A stretch of 64,000 bases of DNA from Notolepis coatsorum (taxonomy: Eukaryota; Chordata; Actinopteri; Aulopiformes; Paralepididae), in contig OZ020593.1 in the NCBI GenBank assembly GCA_963971535.1, forward strand, positions 40,474,766 to 40,538,765, read 5' to 3'. A model generated the notes under the pieces. That model was not told where the DNA came from. It made no database searches and saw only the letters and a list, made by a program, of their open reading frames with translations. A program made the position numbers and the translations under genes. Positions 43,315 through 53,227 of this stretch are shown here, piece after piece (the first letter of the stretch is position 1; each line of letters begins with the position of its first letter).

Positions 43315-44143
43315 CAGGGGTTCTCAACCTTTCTGCTGCCAAGGCACCCCTGTGTTCAATACAATATTCCAGGGCACCCCTACATACGATAAAGACTTTT
43401 CCGGTCCTGTCTTTTTTGCTACAATGATGACAAAAGTGCTTGCTTTCAAAATAATGTTTATTTAAGAAACCGGGAAACACATTTGTGTGTATATGCAGGC
43501 TATATAATGCATTATTAACAGGTGTTTCAGGTCTAAATGGCTTAGTACTGTTGACATTACACTGCTTGTAGTAGTAAATCAAATAGCATATTTCTTTAAA
43601 TAAAATTACAGAAAATTATCACTAAAGTGCCATCTGTTGCAGCTGCACTGTTCTCCATAAAAATAGCATATTTGGATAAGTTTGACCATTTCTCAAACTG
43701 AAAATCATGTATTTCTTTTAAATACAGAAACGGATCACCAACTTACCATTTCTCAAAAAATATAAATAAATACAGAAAATAAGCACTCGTTCACTCAGTG
43801 GATATTTCTAGCTCAATGCGAGGTCTGCTGCTGCTGGCTAATAATACGGTCAATACGCGGGGAGATCTTTGACAAGGCAACACGCATGTCATCCTCAAGG
43901 CTCAACTTGGCCCTATATTTTGTTTTCAGAGCTGTCATGGATGAAAAGCCAGCTTCACACAGATATGTGGTGCTGAATGGTATCAATATCTTTGGATTGT
44001 AATATCTAGTCCTATAAGCTCAACTAGTGATAATTTTCTGTAACCCAAAAATAATATATATTTTTTTGGAAACATCTCAAGGCACCCCTGGCAGCTCTCT
44101 GCGGCACCCTAGGGTGCCGCGGCACCCCTGTTGAGAACCGCTG
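43315..44143 (-). mobile_element. Charlie-like hAT element, deletion derivative
   Basis: Ends CAGGGGTTCTCAACC and TTGAGAACCGCTG. Repeated GGCACCCCTG motifs lie just inside both ends. No matching 8-bp TSD was found (GTCTCAAT versus AAATAAAT). The minus strand preserves the transposase C-terminus at 43813-44010. Confidence 0.7.
43813..44010 (-). pseudogene. hAT transposase C-terminal dimerisation domain
   Basis: An uninterrupted minus-strand frame of about 65 codons reads YNPKILIPFSTTYLCEAGFS, then SMTALKTKYRAKLSLEDDMR, then VALSKISPRIDRIISQQQQT and SH before a stop. This is the hAT family C-terminal (hATC) dimerisation region, closest to ZBED5-like and Charlie-type proteins (LCEAGFS, KTKYRxxL, LRVALS). 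The rest of the protein is gone. It is not in an ATG-initiated frame, so it is easy to miss. Confidence 0.85.
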
Positions 44144-44585
44144 AAATAAATGCTGGCGGTGGCAGCAGATCCCCCAAGGCAGCGAATGCTGCAGGTTGAC
44201 TGTGACGGGTCTTGGAGTGTGAATGTTCTACCAGAGTAAAAGGCTGTGTTAACCACCTGAGACGCACTGCTGTGGTTCAACTCCTGTCTGAAGCTGAAGC
44301 CAGAGGCTGCAGTTCACACCATAACAACAACATGTTGTAATCTCCTGTCACTTTCACTGCCTTCGTCTCCTGGCGCACTTTGTACCCCTTTTTAATACCT
44401 GTTCCCATGGCAACAGGCTGAGCCAAGGCTATGAGTAGGAGTGAAAAAGCAAGCATTCACTGCCGTGTAAAGTAATTGTTCAATAAAACGACAATTCAAG
44501 TGGATTCTGATGTTTCAGTGCATCAGTCTTACATTTTGACTATGGTTTGGCTCCGTTTTGATAAATGTTCATACTTTTAAGAGTC
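44144..44585. other. Intron sequence, nothing recognised
   Basis: No ends or coding similarity were identified. Confidence 0.5.
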
Positions 44586-44589
44586 CTAA

Positions 44590-45534
44590 CACATTGACCG
44601 CCACAGCAGGGGGCGCCAATACCCCATTAATTGCCAGGTCTTTATTCAATGCATATAGTTTTAGAATGTGACATTTGCGAGTGCTTAAAATATATCTTAT
44701 ATTATATCTATCGGTCTAATAACGCTGTCGGGTCTCAGTGAGCTGCTTCTAGTCAACTTTGCCGAGATAGATTGTTTTTTCATTAGTACATTTCCATTTT
44801 ATACCGTTTTGAATAGAGTATGGTTTGGGTGTTTTTCAGTAATTCCAGGAAAAGGCGAGAAAAATGCATTTGACTGTAATCCAGTCATCACGTTGTAATT
44901 TTTCGGCTGATTATCTAATCATCCTGAAATCAACGCTAGATTATCACTGTCTCCTCGTCCATACATGAAATGACTGTCGTAGCGGGGTGCTCCCCCCCAC
45001 CCCCACCGCAGCCAACGGTAATAAGCACATACACCTACACACAGATCGCTTTGATCACGGTAGAAATAAATGTCAGATCAACGATCAAATTCATATATGA
45101 TATTCTTACCTTGTATCTGATGTAATGCAAAAGAGATAATCTTATCACAATTCCAAATAATGCTTGTGGAGGTCCGCACCACACTACTGACTGTTTCACA
45201 ATGACGGGCGGGCGGGCGGAGTTACTGATGCCATCGTTGTATAGAAGTGGCTCGCCTGAATATTTAAACCCCGCCCGCCCGGCTCAGATCGCCTCCTAAA
45301 AGACACAAGCTCATTTTCAATGAGATGCAATATCTCCGCCTGGCAGTAGAGGGCGGTGTTGACCGTCTGCCAGCTCAGACAGGGTCTGAAGACTATACCA
45401 GAGGCTGCGGCTATGAATTGTGAATAGATATAGCGAATAAACGATATAACGATCCCAAAAACTAGTAAACTCATTGTTGGTGCTATTCGATTGGCAGCCA
45501 ATAACGAGTAAACTCGTTGTTGGCGGCCATTGTG
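44590..45534. mobile_element. piggyBac-like element, 945 bp
   Basis: The left end CACATTGACCGCCA follows CTAA (a mutated TTAA). The right end TGGCGGCCATTGTG precedes TTAA (45535-45538). The right subterminal region holds ACTAGTAAACTCATTGTTGG and ACGAGTAAACTCGTTGTTGG. Its length equals that of the other copies. Confidence 0.75.
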
Positions 45535-45538
45535 TTAA

Positions 45539-46800
45539 TAGGTATACAGTTGTCATGGGACTGATTTCAGTAAGCAATAAATAAATATGTACAATTTAAT
45601 TTCACACCAAGGTTTTAAGTTCACAGTATTATGTTTATAAATTCATTAAATACAAATGCTGATTACCATTAATTATGATTCAGTTAAATATGGTCAGTTC
45701 GACTGCACATTGGGACTGGCTGAGATACATTCCAACAAGTTCCAAAATCTCATGATAACCTAAAGCATCATTTGCATTCTGATTATCACTGATACAGATA
45801 AAATAGACCGTAATAAAAGAGTGTGCAACACTTTCAATTCAGGAGAGAGATTTGAGAGATGTTTGTAAGTTTACTGTTCAAAAAGCTAAGAAAGGGATAT
45901 TTCTATCGTTGGGGTTAACTTGTGGAACAATGCTGATACATTTAAGAATACGTAATTTGCTTCTGGTTTTTGTTTTTGAGGCTTAATTTGAATTAAAAAA
46001 TAATATAGGACGTGCATATTATATAAGCATTATGCTTCAGCCTGTACCTTTTCAGTCACTGCCAAAATGAAAGACTGTCGACAGTCTGGAGTGATTGTGC
46101 ATATTGTATTGTGTGTGATGACTAAAACTACTACTACAAAAAATAAATGAGCATTGCAGTATTTCAGTCCTCTAAATCACAGATTTAGGATCCATCCTAC
46201 AGGCCGTGGACGGCTACAGTAGCTGTAGGAATGAATTGCCTTGTTCGGGTGGAAGAGTTTCACTCTGAAGGCCAAGCCACCCACTTAGCCAATTAGGTTA
46301 CTAATTGGTTATTTGTGGAGGAAGTCTGCTCTGGCTGAGACTGAACGCCTAAACCCTGATCTCTAAAAACCCTCACCTCTCACCCCATTCCTGCAGGCTA
46401 GGCCCTGAGCTTTGTGTGTGTGTTCTACTAGGACAGACGTATAAATGGATTTAGCTACCTCAGCTATTCTCATGCTACGTTCACACTAATATGTTTTTGT
46501 TTTAAACTCGCAACAAAGCATAAAAGCTGCTCTATTGTACAACAGGGACTTCCAGCCACCCAGCAGAGCTGCTAATGTGAGAACAGGCAACACATATCCG
46601 AGGGGCACCAACTTTTTTTTACCCATAATGTTTTATAACTTTGATTTGCAACTGTTCTGTTTACATTTGATGTGTGTGAGAGAGAGATGGGGAGAGCGAT
46701 AGAGCAAGACCTAGGCTAGAGTAACCTAGTAGCAGCCTAGTAGTATTGGAGTATGTTTGTTGGTGGCTTCTGAGTGTGTGTGTGTGAGAAAGATAGAGGT
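45539..46800. other. Intron sequence, nothing recognised
   Basis: AT-rich sequence with no repeat ends, RNA genes or coding similarity that I can support. Confidence 0.5.
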
Positions 46801-46812
46801 AGGTCTTAGGTT

Positions 46813-47293
46813 AAAGGGGAACTCCAACATTTTGGGAAATTAGCTTATTTAACATCTTCCCTGGAGTTAGACAAGAAGATACATACCTTTTTTGTCTCTG
46901 TGCGTGCATTTTAGCTTTGGGAATAGACGCTCCGTTAGCATAGCTTAGCTTCATCACTGGAAGTGAGGCAGGACAGTAGCCTTACAGTGCCTTACAGTGT
47001 ATTGCAAGGTCTGACATTGACCAAATTTGATATGCATGACCTTGGTGGGCTCTAGGTCAACTCCTGAAAAGGGGGTCAATGTCAGACCTTGCAATCAAAA
47101 GTTAGGGGGCGCACTGAAATTATGGCAAGGGTTATTAGCCCCCTAACTTTTGATTGCAAAGTCTGACATTGACCCCCTTTTCAGGAGTTGACCTAGAGCC
47201 CACCAAGGTCATGCATATCAAGTTTGGTCAATGTCAGACCTTGCAATACACTGTAAGGCACTGTAAGGCTACTGTCCTGCCTCACTTCCAGTG

Positions 47294-47295
<2 letters not shown>
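46813..47295. repeat. Dispersed repeat ending in a 158-bp hairpin
   Basis: From 46813 (TTAAAGGGGAACTCC) the sequence resembles a common dispersed fish repeat. Arms at 46953-47110 and 47138-47295 are inverted copies of equal length with only a few mismatches and a 27-bp loop. The right arm is followed by (TA)n at 47298-47324. Confidence 0.85.
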
Positions 47296-47332
<37 letters not shown>

Positions 47333-47345
47333 TTATTTTTTTTTT

Positions 47346-47427
47346 GTAAGTCGACCAATAGTCGACTAACGGCAAATTTTGGCCAATCCTAGTCGACCAT
47401 CCAAATCCTTAGTCGGGGACAGCCCTA
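47346..47427. mobile_element. Truncated TAGGGCTGACC-type MITE end
   Basis: AGTCGAC motifs and the end GTCGGGGACAGCCCTA match the right end of the element at 20951-21342. The left part is missing or replaced by the TA/T-rich tract. Confidence 0.7.
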
Positions 47428-47570
47428 GTTGATAGCGTCATAACGACTAAATAAAAACCTATTCTGTCACGGCGAATGTCTTGGGGCCCTTTCTCACTTA
47501 CCTATTCGTTTCTATTCCGTTCCGTTCTAGCCCGTTCCGAGATCTAATGCGAACTTCCCCCCTCCCTCTA

Positions 47571-48812
47571 CATTTACATTTACATTTAGTCATTTAGCTG
47601 ACGCTTTTATCCAAAGCGACTTACAAGGTATAACTATCAGCTGAGTAACAATGTTCATCAAAGTGTTGCGTGTTACAGTGTTCGTTTATTAGGACAAGTG
47701 CATGACGGTAAGGTTAGTCGGGGTTAGATTTTTTTTTATTTTTTTATTTTTTTTTAATCATTTCAGATAATGGTTGAAGAAGTGAGTCTTTAGTCGACGG
47801 CGAAAGATTGGACGGGATTCGGCTGTCCTAACTGGTATGGGTAGTTCATTCCACCATTGTGGGGCAAGGACTGAGAATAGGCGGCTTCTCTTTGATGACC
47901 CTCCGGGAGCTTGGATAGGAGTAGATCTGAGGCGGCCAGAAGATGCAGAGCGTAGGGGTCTTGAGGGTGTGTAGTTAGAGACCATTGACCGGAGGTAGGC
48001 GGGAGCGGTTCCCTTTGCCGCACGGTATGCTAGGTCGAGGGCCTTGAAGCGGATACGTGCAGCAATGGGGAGCCAGTGCAGGTCCCTAAGAAGTGGGGTG
48101 ACATGGGCCGACTTTGGTAGGTTTGAGATCAGGCGGGCCGCTGCGTTTTGAATGAGTTGAAGAGGCTTGGTGGCAGTGGCCGGGAGGCCAGCTAGCAGTG
48201 CGTTGCAGTAGTCGAGGCGGGAGATGACTGTTGATTGGACGAGGAGTTGGGTGGCTTCTTTTGTCAGGAATGGGCGTATCCTTCTGACGTTGCTCAGGAG
48301 GAATCTGCAGGTTCTGGTTGTCGCTGCGATGTGAGCAGAGAAGTTCAACTGGTCGTCGAGGACAACACCAAGGTTCTTGGCGGTCGGGGACGCGGTCACA
48401 GCTGCATTCTCGACTGTGATGGAGAGGTCGGTCAGGGGGGAGGATTTGGCCGGCAGGTGGAGCAATTCTGTTTTGCTTAGGTTCAGTTTGAGGTGGTTGG
48501 TCGTCATCCAGGCGGAGATGTCGGACAGACAGGCCGAGATCCGCTCAGAGACGTGGATATCTGAGGGAGGGAAGGAGAGGAAGAGTTGAGTATCATCGGC
48601 ATAACAATGATATGAGAAGCCATGAGACGTGATAATGTTACCCAGTGATTTAGTGTAGAGGGAGAAGAGAAGGGGTCCTAGGACCGAGCCCTGGGGGACA
48701 CCCGTCCGGAGGGGGCGGGTGGCCGACAGAGTCCCTCTCCATGACACTTGGTAGGAGCGGTCATTGAGGTATGATGTCAGCCATGTCAGCGCAGATCCAG
48801 CCACTCCCATCC
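47571..48812 (-). mobile_element. L2-type LINE, 5'-truncated
   Basis: The minus-strand 3' end carries TTGTAAGTCGCTTTGGATAA, then AAGCGTCAGCTAAATGACTA and a tandem AAATGT tail, the hallmark 3' end of fish L2 LINEs. The 5' break lies near 48812, where conserved protein similarity stops. Clear TSDs were not identified. Confidence 0.85.
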
Positions 48813-48873
48813 CATGTACACACTGCAGTCTTGGTTCGCTTCGGGTTCTGTTTACGGTTTGCCTTTTGAGCAT
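47758..48873 (-). CDS. L2 LINE reverse transcriptase, C-terminal part, intact frame
   Basis: An open frame of 371 codons. Residues 1-20 come from flanking sequence, and LINE similarity begins at about GMGVAGSALTWLTSYLNDRS. Reverse transcriptase motifs follow: PQGSVLGPLLFSLYTK near residue 59 and the catalytic box YADDTQLFLSF near residue 90. Then come the conserved L2/CR1 downstream blocks HLKLNLSKTELL, NLGVVLDDQLNF, SRLDYCNALLAGLP and HVTPLLRDLHWLPIAARIRF, and the C-terminal FRRRLKTHFFNHYL. The endonuclease domain and first RT motifs are missing through 5' truncation. The absence of stops over more than 1 kb suggests recent insertion. It is unlikely to be expressed as a functional protein. 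Confidence 0.85.
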   Translation of the reverse strand: MLKRQTVNRTRSEPRLQCVHGMGVAGSALTWLTSYLNDRSYQVSWRGTLSATRPLRTGVPQGSVLGPLLFSLYTKSLGNIITSHGFSYHCYADDTQLFLSFPPSDIHVSERISACLSDISAWMTTNHLKLNLSKTELLHLPAKSSPLTDLSITVENAAVTASPTAKNLGVVLDDQLNFSAHIAATTRTCRFLLSNVRRIRPFLTKEATQLLVQSTVISRLDYCNALLAGLPATATKPLQLIQNAAARLISNLPKSAHVTPLLRDLHWLPIAARIRFKALDLAYRAAKGTAPAYLRSMVSNYTPSRPLRSASSGRLRSTPIQAPGGSSKRSRLFSVLAPQWWNELPIPVRTAESRPIFRRRLKTHFFNHYLK

Positions 48874-49098
48874 TTACGCTTGCCGTAGGCGATGATGTCA
48901 CGTTCGAAAATGTAAACAGGAAGTGTCTTAACATGACTGCGGAGACTGGATGCTGATATAAAATGAACAAATAAATAACCAATAAATATGAAGTTATATT
49001 TGAACCTCTGTTGTCAAGCCTTGTCAATATAACCCACCCCATTTTATCACGAATGGATGGTGTTGTATAGTCCGCTTTTGAGCGTTTTGCAGGGTTAA

Positions 49099-49441
49099 CG
49101 ATAGCGCTAAGCTAACGTCTAACGCTAGTTAGCTTAGCCTTTTACTAGTAACATTGCTGCATCGATTATATTGAATGTCATTGATCTACTGGTCGACCAC
49201 GGCCGACTGGTTGGGCACCACTGGTCTAATAGAAATAAATGCATTCGAACAAGAAAGTATAGTATACAGCAATGGCTAACGCTAAGCTAACGGCTAACGC
49301 TAGTTAGCTTAGCCTGTCCAGCAGCTAACATTATCCCATCGCTCGTGGCAATTATATTACATGTCATTGATCTACTGGTCGACCACGGCCGACTGGTTGG
49401 GCACCACTGGTCTAATAGAAATAAATGCATTCAAACAAGAA
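49099..49441. repeat. Tandem duplication, about 170 bp, two copies
   Basis: Both copies carry GTCATTGATCTACTGGTCGA, GACTGGTTGGGCACCACTGG and AATAGAAATAAATGCATTC, with AGCTAACG-rich sequence between them. They lie inside the Harbinger-like element. Confidence 0.8.
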
Positions 49442-49878
49442 ACTAATGTATAGAAATAGCATGGCAAACAAAAATGGCCAGGCCTAATGCGAGCCAGAAG
49501 TGCTGTGCTTTGTAATGTGGCTTCATGTTTTCATCCACTGAGCTGTGAGGTTCCACATGCTTGTTTTTGGTTGAGGTCTGAACTCTCAAATTGCCCATAA
49601 ATATCGTTTTTGTGGGTATTCTCCAGTTGTTGCTGTGTGGTGTTATCTGCCCAAAATTCAAGCAAGCATGACCGTAACGACGTTGTGTGTGTCACGCCCC
49701 CCGCTCCCACGGCCCGATTCCGAGACCACCTAATCCAACTGTCCCAGGTTCAGCGGGGGGTAAAACGAATCAGCGCGGTTCAATCTCAAAAAGGGGTGTG
49801 TCCGTCTGAGTGAGAACACTCCCCCCCCCGTTCTCGGGAGCAGTGATTCGATCCCAATACGTGAGTGAGAAAGGCCCC

Positions 49879-50056
49879 TTAGTCTCTTACACAATGTTGG
49901 ATTAGGTAATTGATGGGTCATGAGTCATTGTGGAACAAGATAAAAATCTCGCGGATTGATTGATTTTTTTTTAAATTTGTTTTCTTTTTCTTCCCCTTCC
50001 TGGCCCCTGACTGCAGAGCTCACTCTCTCACACTGTCTAGCACACTCACTCGGTCG

Positions 50057-50059
<3 letters not shown>
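49879..50059. other. Short intron stretch paralogous to 51200-51290
   Basis: Shares GATGGGTCATGAGTCATTGT and following bases with 51236-51290. No element is delimited. Confidence 0.7.

Positions 50060-50117
<58 letters not shown>
50060..50117. repeat. CA microsatellite
   Basis: An uninterrupted (CA)n of about 29 units. Confidence 0.95.
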
Positions 50118-50119
<2 letters not shown>

Positions 50120-50167
50120 CTGTCTGCAACGGCGGAGGAGAGTCAGACTGAGAGACATGGGTGCTGC

Positions 50168-51117
50168 CAGGGGAGGAAACTAACTTTTTGGCTTACCAGC
50201 CAACTGGCGAGTATCTGATTTTTTTTACCAGCCAAAGAGATTTTTTACCAGACAAAAAAAATCGCTAATTGTGATAATTACTTCTTTGTATGTCAAGCCG
50301 CGTCAATGTTGTGTATGCATCTGGGTAGGCACACTGTGCCTTTAAGACAGCACGGTGGTCTTACGACAGTGCTGTGACGTAACGTCAAGTGTTGTGGTAA
50401 CGTCAGTTGGGTTGGTGTGCTGTTGACGTTGTGTGCACAGTGCACTGGTTGAGCTAGCCCCTTTCGTGACTGCGATGTGCAAGCCAGGGGCTTTTGAGCA
50501 TGAAATAAAATGTCTAACCTTACGTCGTAGTCCGGTGCTTTTTTGGAAACATTATAGTCATAACAGATATACACCTAGCTGGCTGCTTTGAGCACACGGG
50601 GCTAACGTTAGCTAGCAAGCACCTATATCTAAAACGCTAACTAGAAGCTAACCATTGTATACAGTTCCAGTAGACAACATTACACCTCTGATTTAAATGT
50701 GTCCTTAGTAACTTATACTCGATGGTTGTACTAGGGTTGGATGCAGTTCCCCGTTGGTCAGTCTGTCTGTTTTCCATATTCTGCTGTGTTTAACGTTATC
50801 TGTTTGCGAGTGCTCCTGATGGCTAGCCTAGTAGTACCGCGGGACTTTTATTATTATTATATGTCCGCGGGTTGGCCAGTACTGCGCAAACGTTTATTAA
50901 ACATTATATGTCCGCGGGTGGTCTTGTGCAGTGCTCTCGTGGCACTGTCAACTAAAGCGAACACTCAGAAGACGCGCACCGTTTGCCAGTGCAGTGATTG
51001 CAGAATGTTTTATTTTTTTGTATACTCGCCAGACTGGCGAGTGGTCTTCATGAATCACTCGCCAAACGTAAAAAATACTCGCATTTGGCGAGTAAAGTGG
51101 CCTAATTTCCTCCCCTG
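50168..51117. mobile_element. CAGGGGAGGAAA hAT-like element, 950 bp
   Basis: Starts CAGGGGAGGAAACTAAC and ends CTAATTTCCTCCCCTG. The 8-bp TSD GGTGCTGC (50160-50167 and 51118-51125) is exact. The left end holds TTACCAGCCAACTGGCGAG and the right end holds CGCCAAACGT with CATTTGGCGAG, the layout seen at 15323 and 19365. Confidence 0.92.
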
Positions 51118-51158
51118 GGTGCTGCACTGTTTTAAGTGAGGGTGGACTGAATGGATAT

Positions 51159-51290
51159 GTTGATAGCGTCGTAACGACTAAATAAAAACCGATTCTGTCA
51201 CGGCGAATGTCTTAGTTGCTTAAACAATGTTGGATTGATGGGTCATGAGTCATTGTGGAACAAAATAAAAATCGCGCAAATTGATTGATT
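51159..51290. repeat. Empty-site paralogue of the Harbinger-like insertion
   Basis: GTTGATAGCGTCGTAACGAC through ACGGCGAATGTCTTAG and GATGGGTCATGAGTCATTGT matches 47428-47482 joined to 49879-49965 without the 2.4-kb insert. Confidence 0.8.
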
Positions 51291-51423
51291 GATTGATTAA
51301 TTGCAATTATTAAATTTTTTTTACCTACTTTCTATAGAAGCATCTAAGAATGAAGTTCTATAGAAAGTAGGTTAAAAACTAAAGAAAAGTTGGATGTGTT
51401 ACTGTATTTGTAAATCTGGTATG

Positions 51424-51533
51424 TCATAAAGTCTTTCTCTGGTCTGCATCCCCTTAACAATTGTGTGTATTTAGCCGTACTGTATTGTACCCATTCTGCA
51501 TCTGGTAATAAAATGTTCAATCAATCAATCATT
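51424..51533 (+). repeat. LINE 3' tail
   Basis: Contains TTTCTCTGGTCTGCATCCCC, AACAATTGTGTGTATT and CCGTACTGTATTGTACCC, and ends in (CAAT)n. It is the same family as 13318 and 57962. Confidence 0.65.
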
Positions 51534-51785
51534 CCAATAACACACAGTTGGATGTGTTAGTTCGTTGGATGTCTTAGTTGAGAGACAGTTGGATGTGTTA
51601 GTTTGCTGGATGTTGCTGGATGTCTTACTGAGAACAGTTGGATGCACTTCCGAGCTGTGGGAACTACTTTTTGTGGCGGATGGTTTTTTCAATAAATCTT
51701 CGATTTAATGTGTGTTTATTGTATAGCAATAAGGTTGGATGAATGTGCCAGTTGTATAAAAGCATTACACCACTTGTAGTCGTGA

Positions 51786-51881
51786 TTTGTGAAAAATAAA
51801 CCATGCCTAGGGACGTCTAACGACCTTCGGCTGCGCCTCGGGCCTAACGACCACCCCTAGGCATGGTTTATTTTTCACAAA
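51786..51881. repeat. Perfect 27-bp hairpin with 42-nt loop
   Basis: Arms at 51786-51812 and 51855-51881 are perfectly complementary and centre on ACCATGCCTAGGG. The loop contains two CTAACGACC copies. No TSD or larger element was recognised. Confidence 0.85.
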
Positions 51882-51981
51882 CTACTCCTGCGCGTGATGT
51901 AATGCTTAAATATGTGCTTGGGTTTTCAGAAAAAGGCCAGCTATGTGACGCTAATTTCTAGTTAGTATCGTGTATTGCATC

Positions 51982-52387
51982 TAGGGATGGGTACCGTTCA
52001 CATTTGAACCGATACGGTACCGGTACCTGTGAATCGATACCGGTACCCAACGGTACCTTTTTTCTGTACTTTAGTCTCTAAAAATGTAATCTACCTACCT
52101 CAGTTGTTAAAAAAAAATCCAAACTTCATATAACCACACTTTCGACCGTTTTCGGCTTGCCATTGCCCCGACTGCTTTGTTGTTGAATCAAGTCAAATCC
52201 TAGGTAAGCGTATATTGTGCATGTGAACGTTGACATGAAGAGAAAAAAAGTTTAAAAAAAAAATGTAAGTGTAAAAAAATAAAGATTATTATACCGACAA
52301 CGGTATCTCACGTGAATCGATACTCGGTAGTACCGACGTGTTTCGGTAAGTACCTTTTAAAAGTACCGAATTCGGTACCCATCCCTA
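51982..52387. mobile_element. TAGGGATGGGTA hAT-like MITE, 406 bp
   Basis: Ends TAGGGATGGGTACC and GGTACCCATCCCTA. The 8-bp TSD ATTGCATC (51974-51981 and 52388-52395) is exact. It is a close relative of 10479-10852. Confidence 0.93.
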
Positions 52388-53227
52388 ATTGCATCAGTGT
52401 AATAAGTGTAAGCACAGCAGAGCCCTGCTCCGCTTCAGACAGACAGAGACAGCGTGCGAGATCAACAACAAACCTACCGGCTCTAATAACATTAGCTCCC
52501 CGCCGGCCACGAGTAGACTACCAGCGCTCCGCAGGATGACCAAACGAGGCATAATGATTTTACTGCAACGAATGTTATAATAAAAGCTTTTCTATACATT
52601 TGTCTGATTGAAAACTTTATTAACAGATTGCAGAATGGGTACAATTCAGTACGGGCTCTCTGAGCAAAGGAAGGAACTGAGAGATATGAATGAGTAATGC
52701 TTGCTATGGTCGACTCGGGTAAATATGCGGATGTTATTGAACGTGTAACTATATGTAACGTTAATGCCACAAAACGAATGCCGTTAATCATAAGTAGGGA
52801 TGGGTACCGAATTCGGTTCTTTTGAGGTACCGAACCGAAACACGTCGGTACTACAGAGTATCGATTCAAGTGAGATAGATACCGAAAAAAAAACGTTTCT
52901 TTTTACTTTTTACCTTTTTCTTTTCTTCTTTTTTTTTAACTTTTTTTTTCTTTTTTTTTTTACCCTTTTTCTTTTCATGTCAACGTTCACACGCACAATA
53001 TATGCTTACCTAGGATTTGACTTGATTCAACAACAAAGCAGTTGGAGCAATGGCAAGCCGAAAACGGTCGAAATTGTAGTTATTTGAAGTTAGGATTTTT
53101 TTTTCACGACTGAGGTAGGTAAATAATTTTTTTTTTAGACTAAAGTACCGAAAAAAGGTACCGTTGGGTACCGGTATCGATTCACAGGTACCTGTACCGT
53201 ATCGGTTCAAATGTGAAAGGTACCCAT

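Larger units (their letters stand above)
47483..49878. mobile_element. Harbinger-like element with L2 LINE insertion, 2.4 kb
   Basis: Ends GGGGCCCTTTCTCACT and AGTGAGAAAGGCCCC. The flanks are GTCTT and TTAG, and the paralogous sequence at 51159-51290 reads GTCTTAG without the insert. A TTA-like TSD fits PIF/Harbinger, with one changed base on the left. It encloses the L2 LINE. Confidence 0.65.

Noticed and set aside
44144-44280. A second host gene on the minus strand
   Set aside because: The short frames have no splice-consistent extension or recognisable domain.
49925-50183. Open frames with long Cys-Val or His-Thr runs
   Set aside because: They are translations of the CA microsatellite at 50060-50117.
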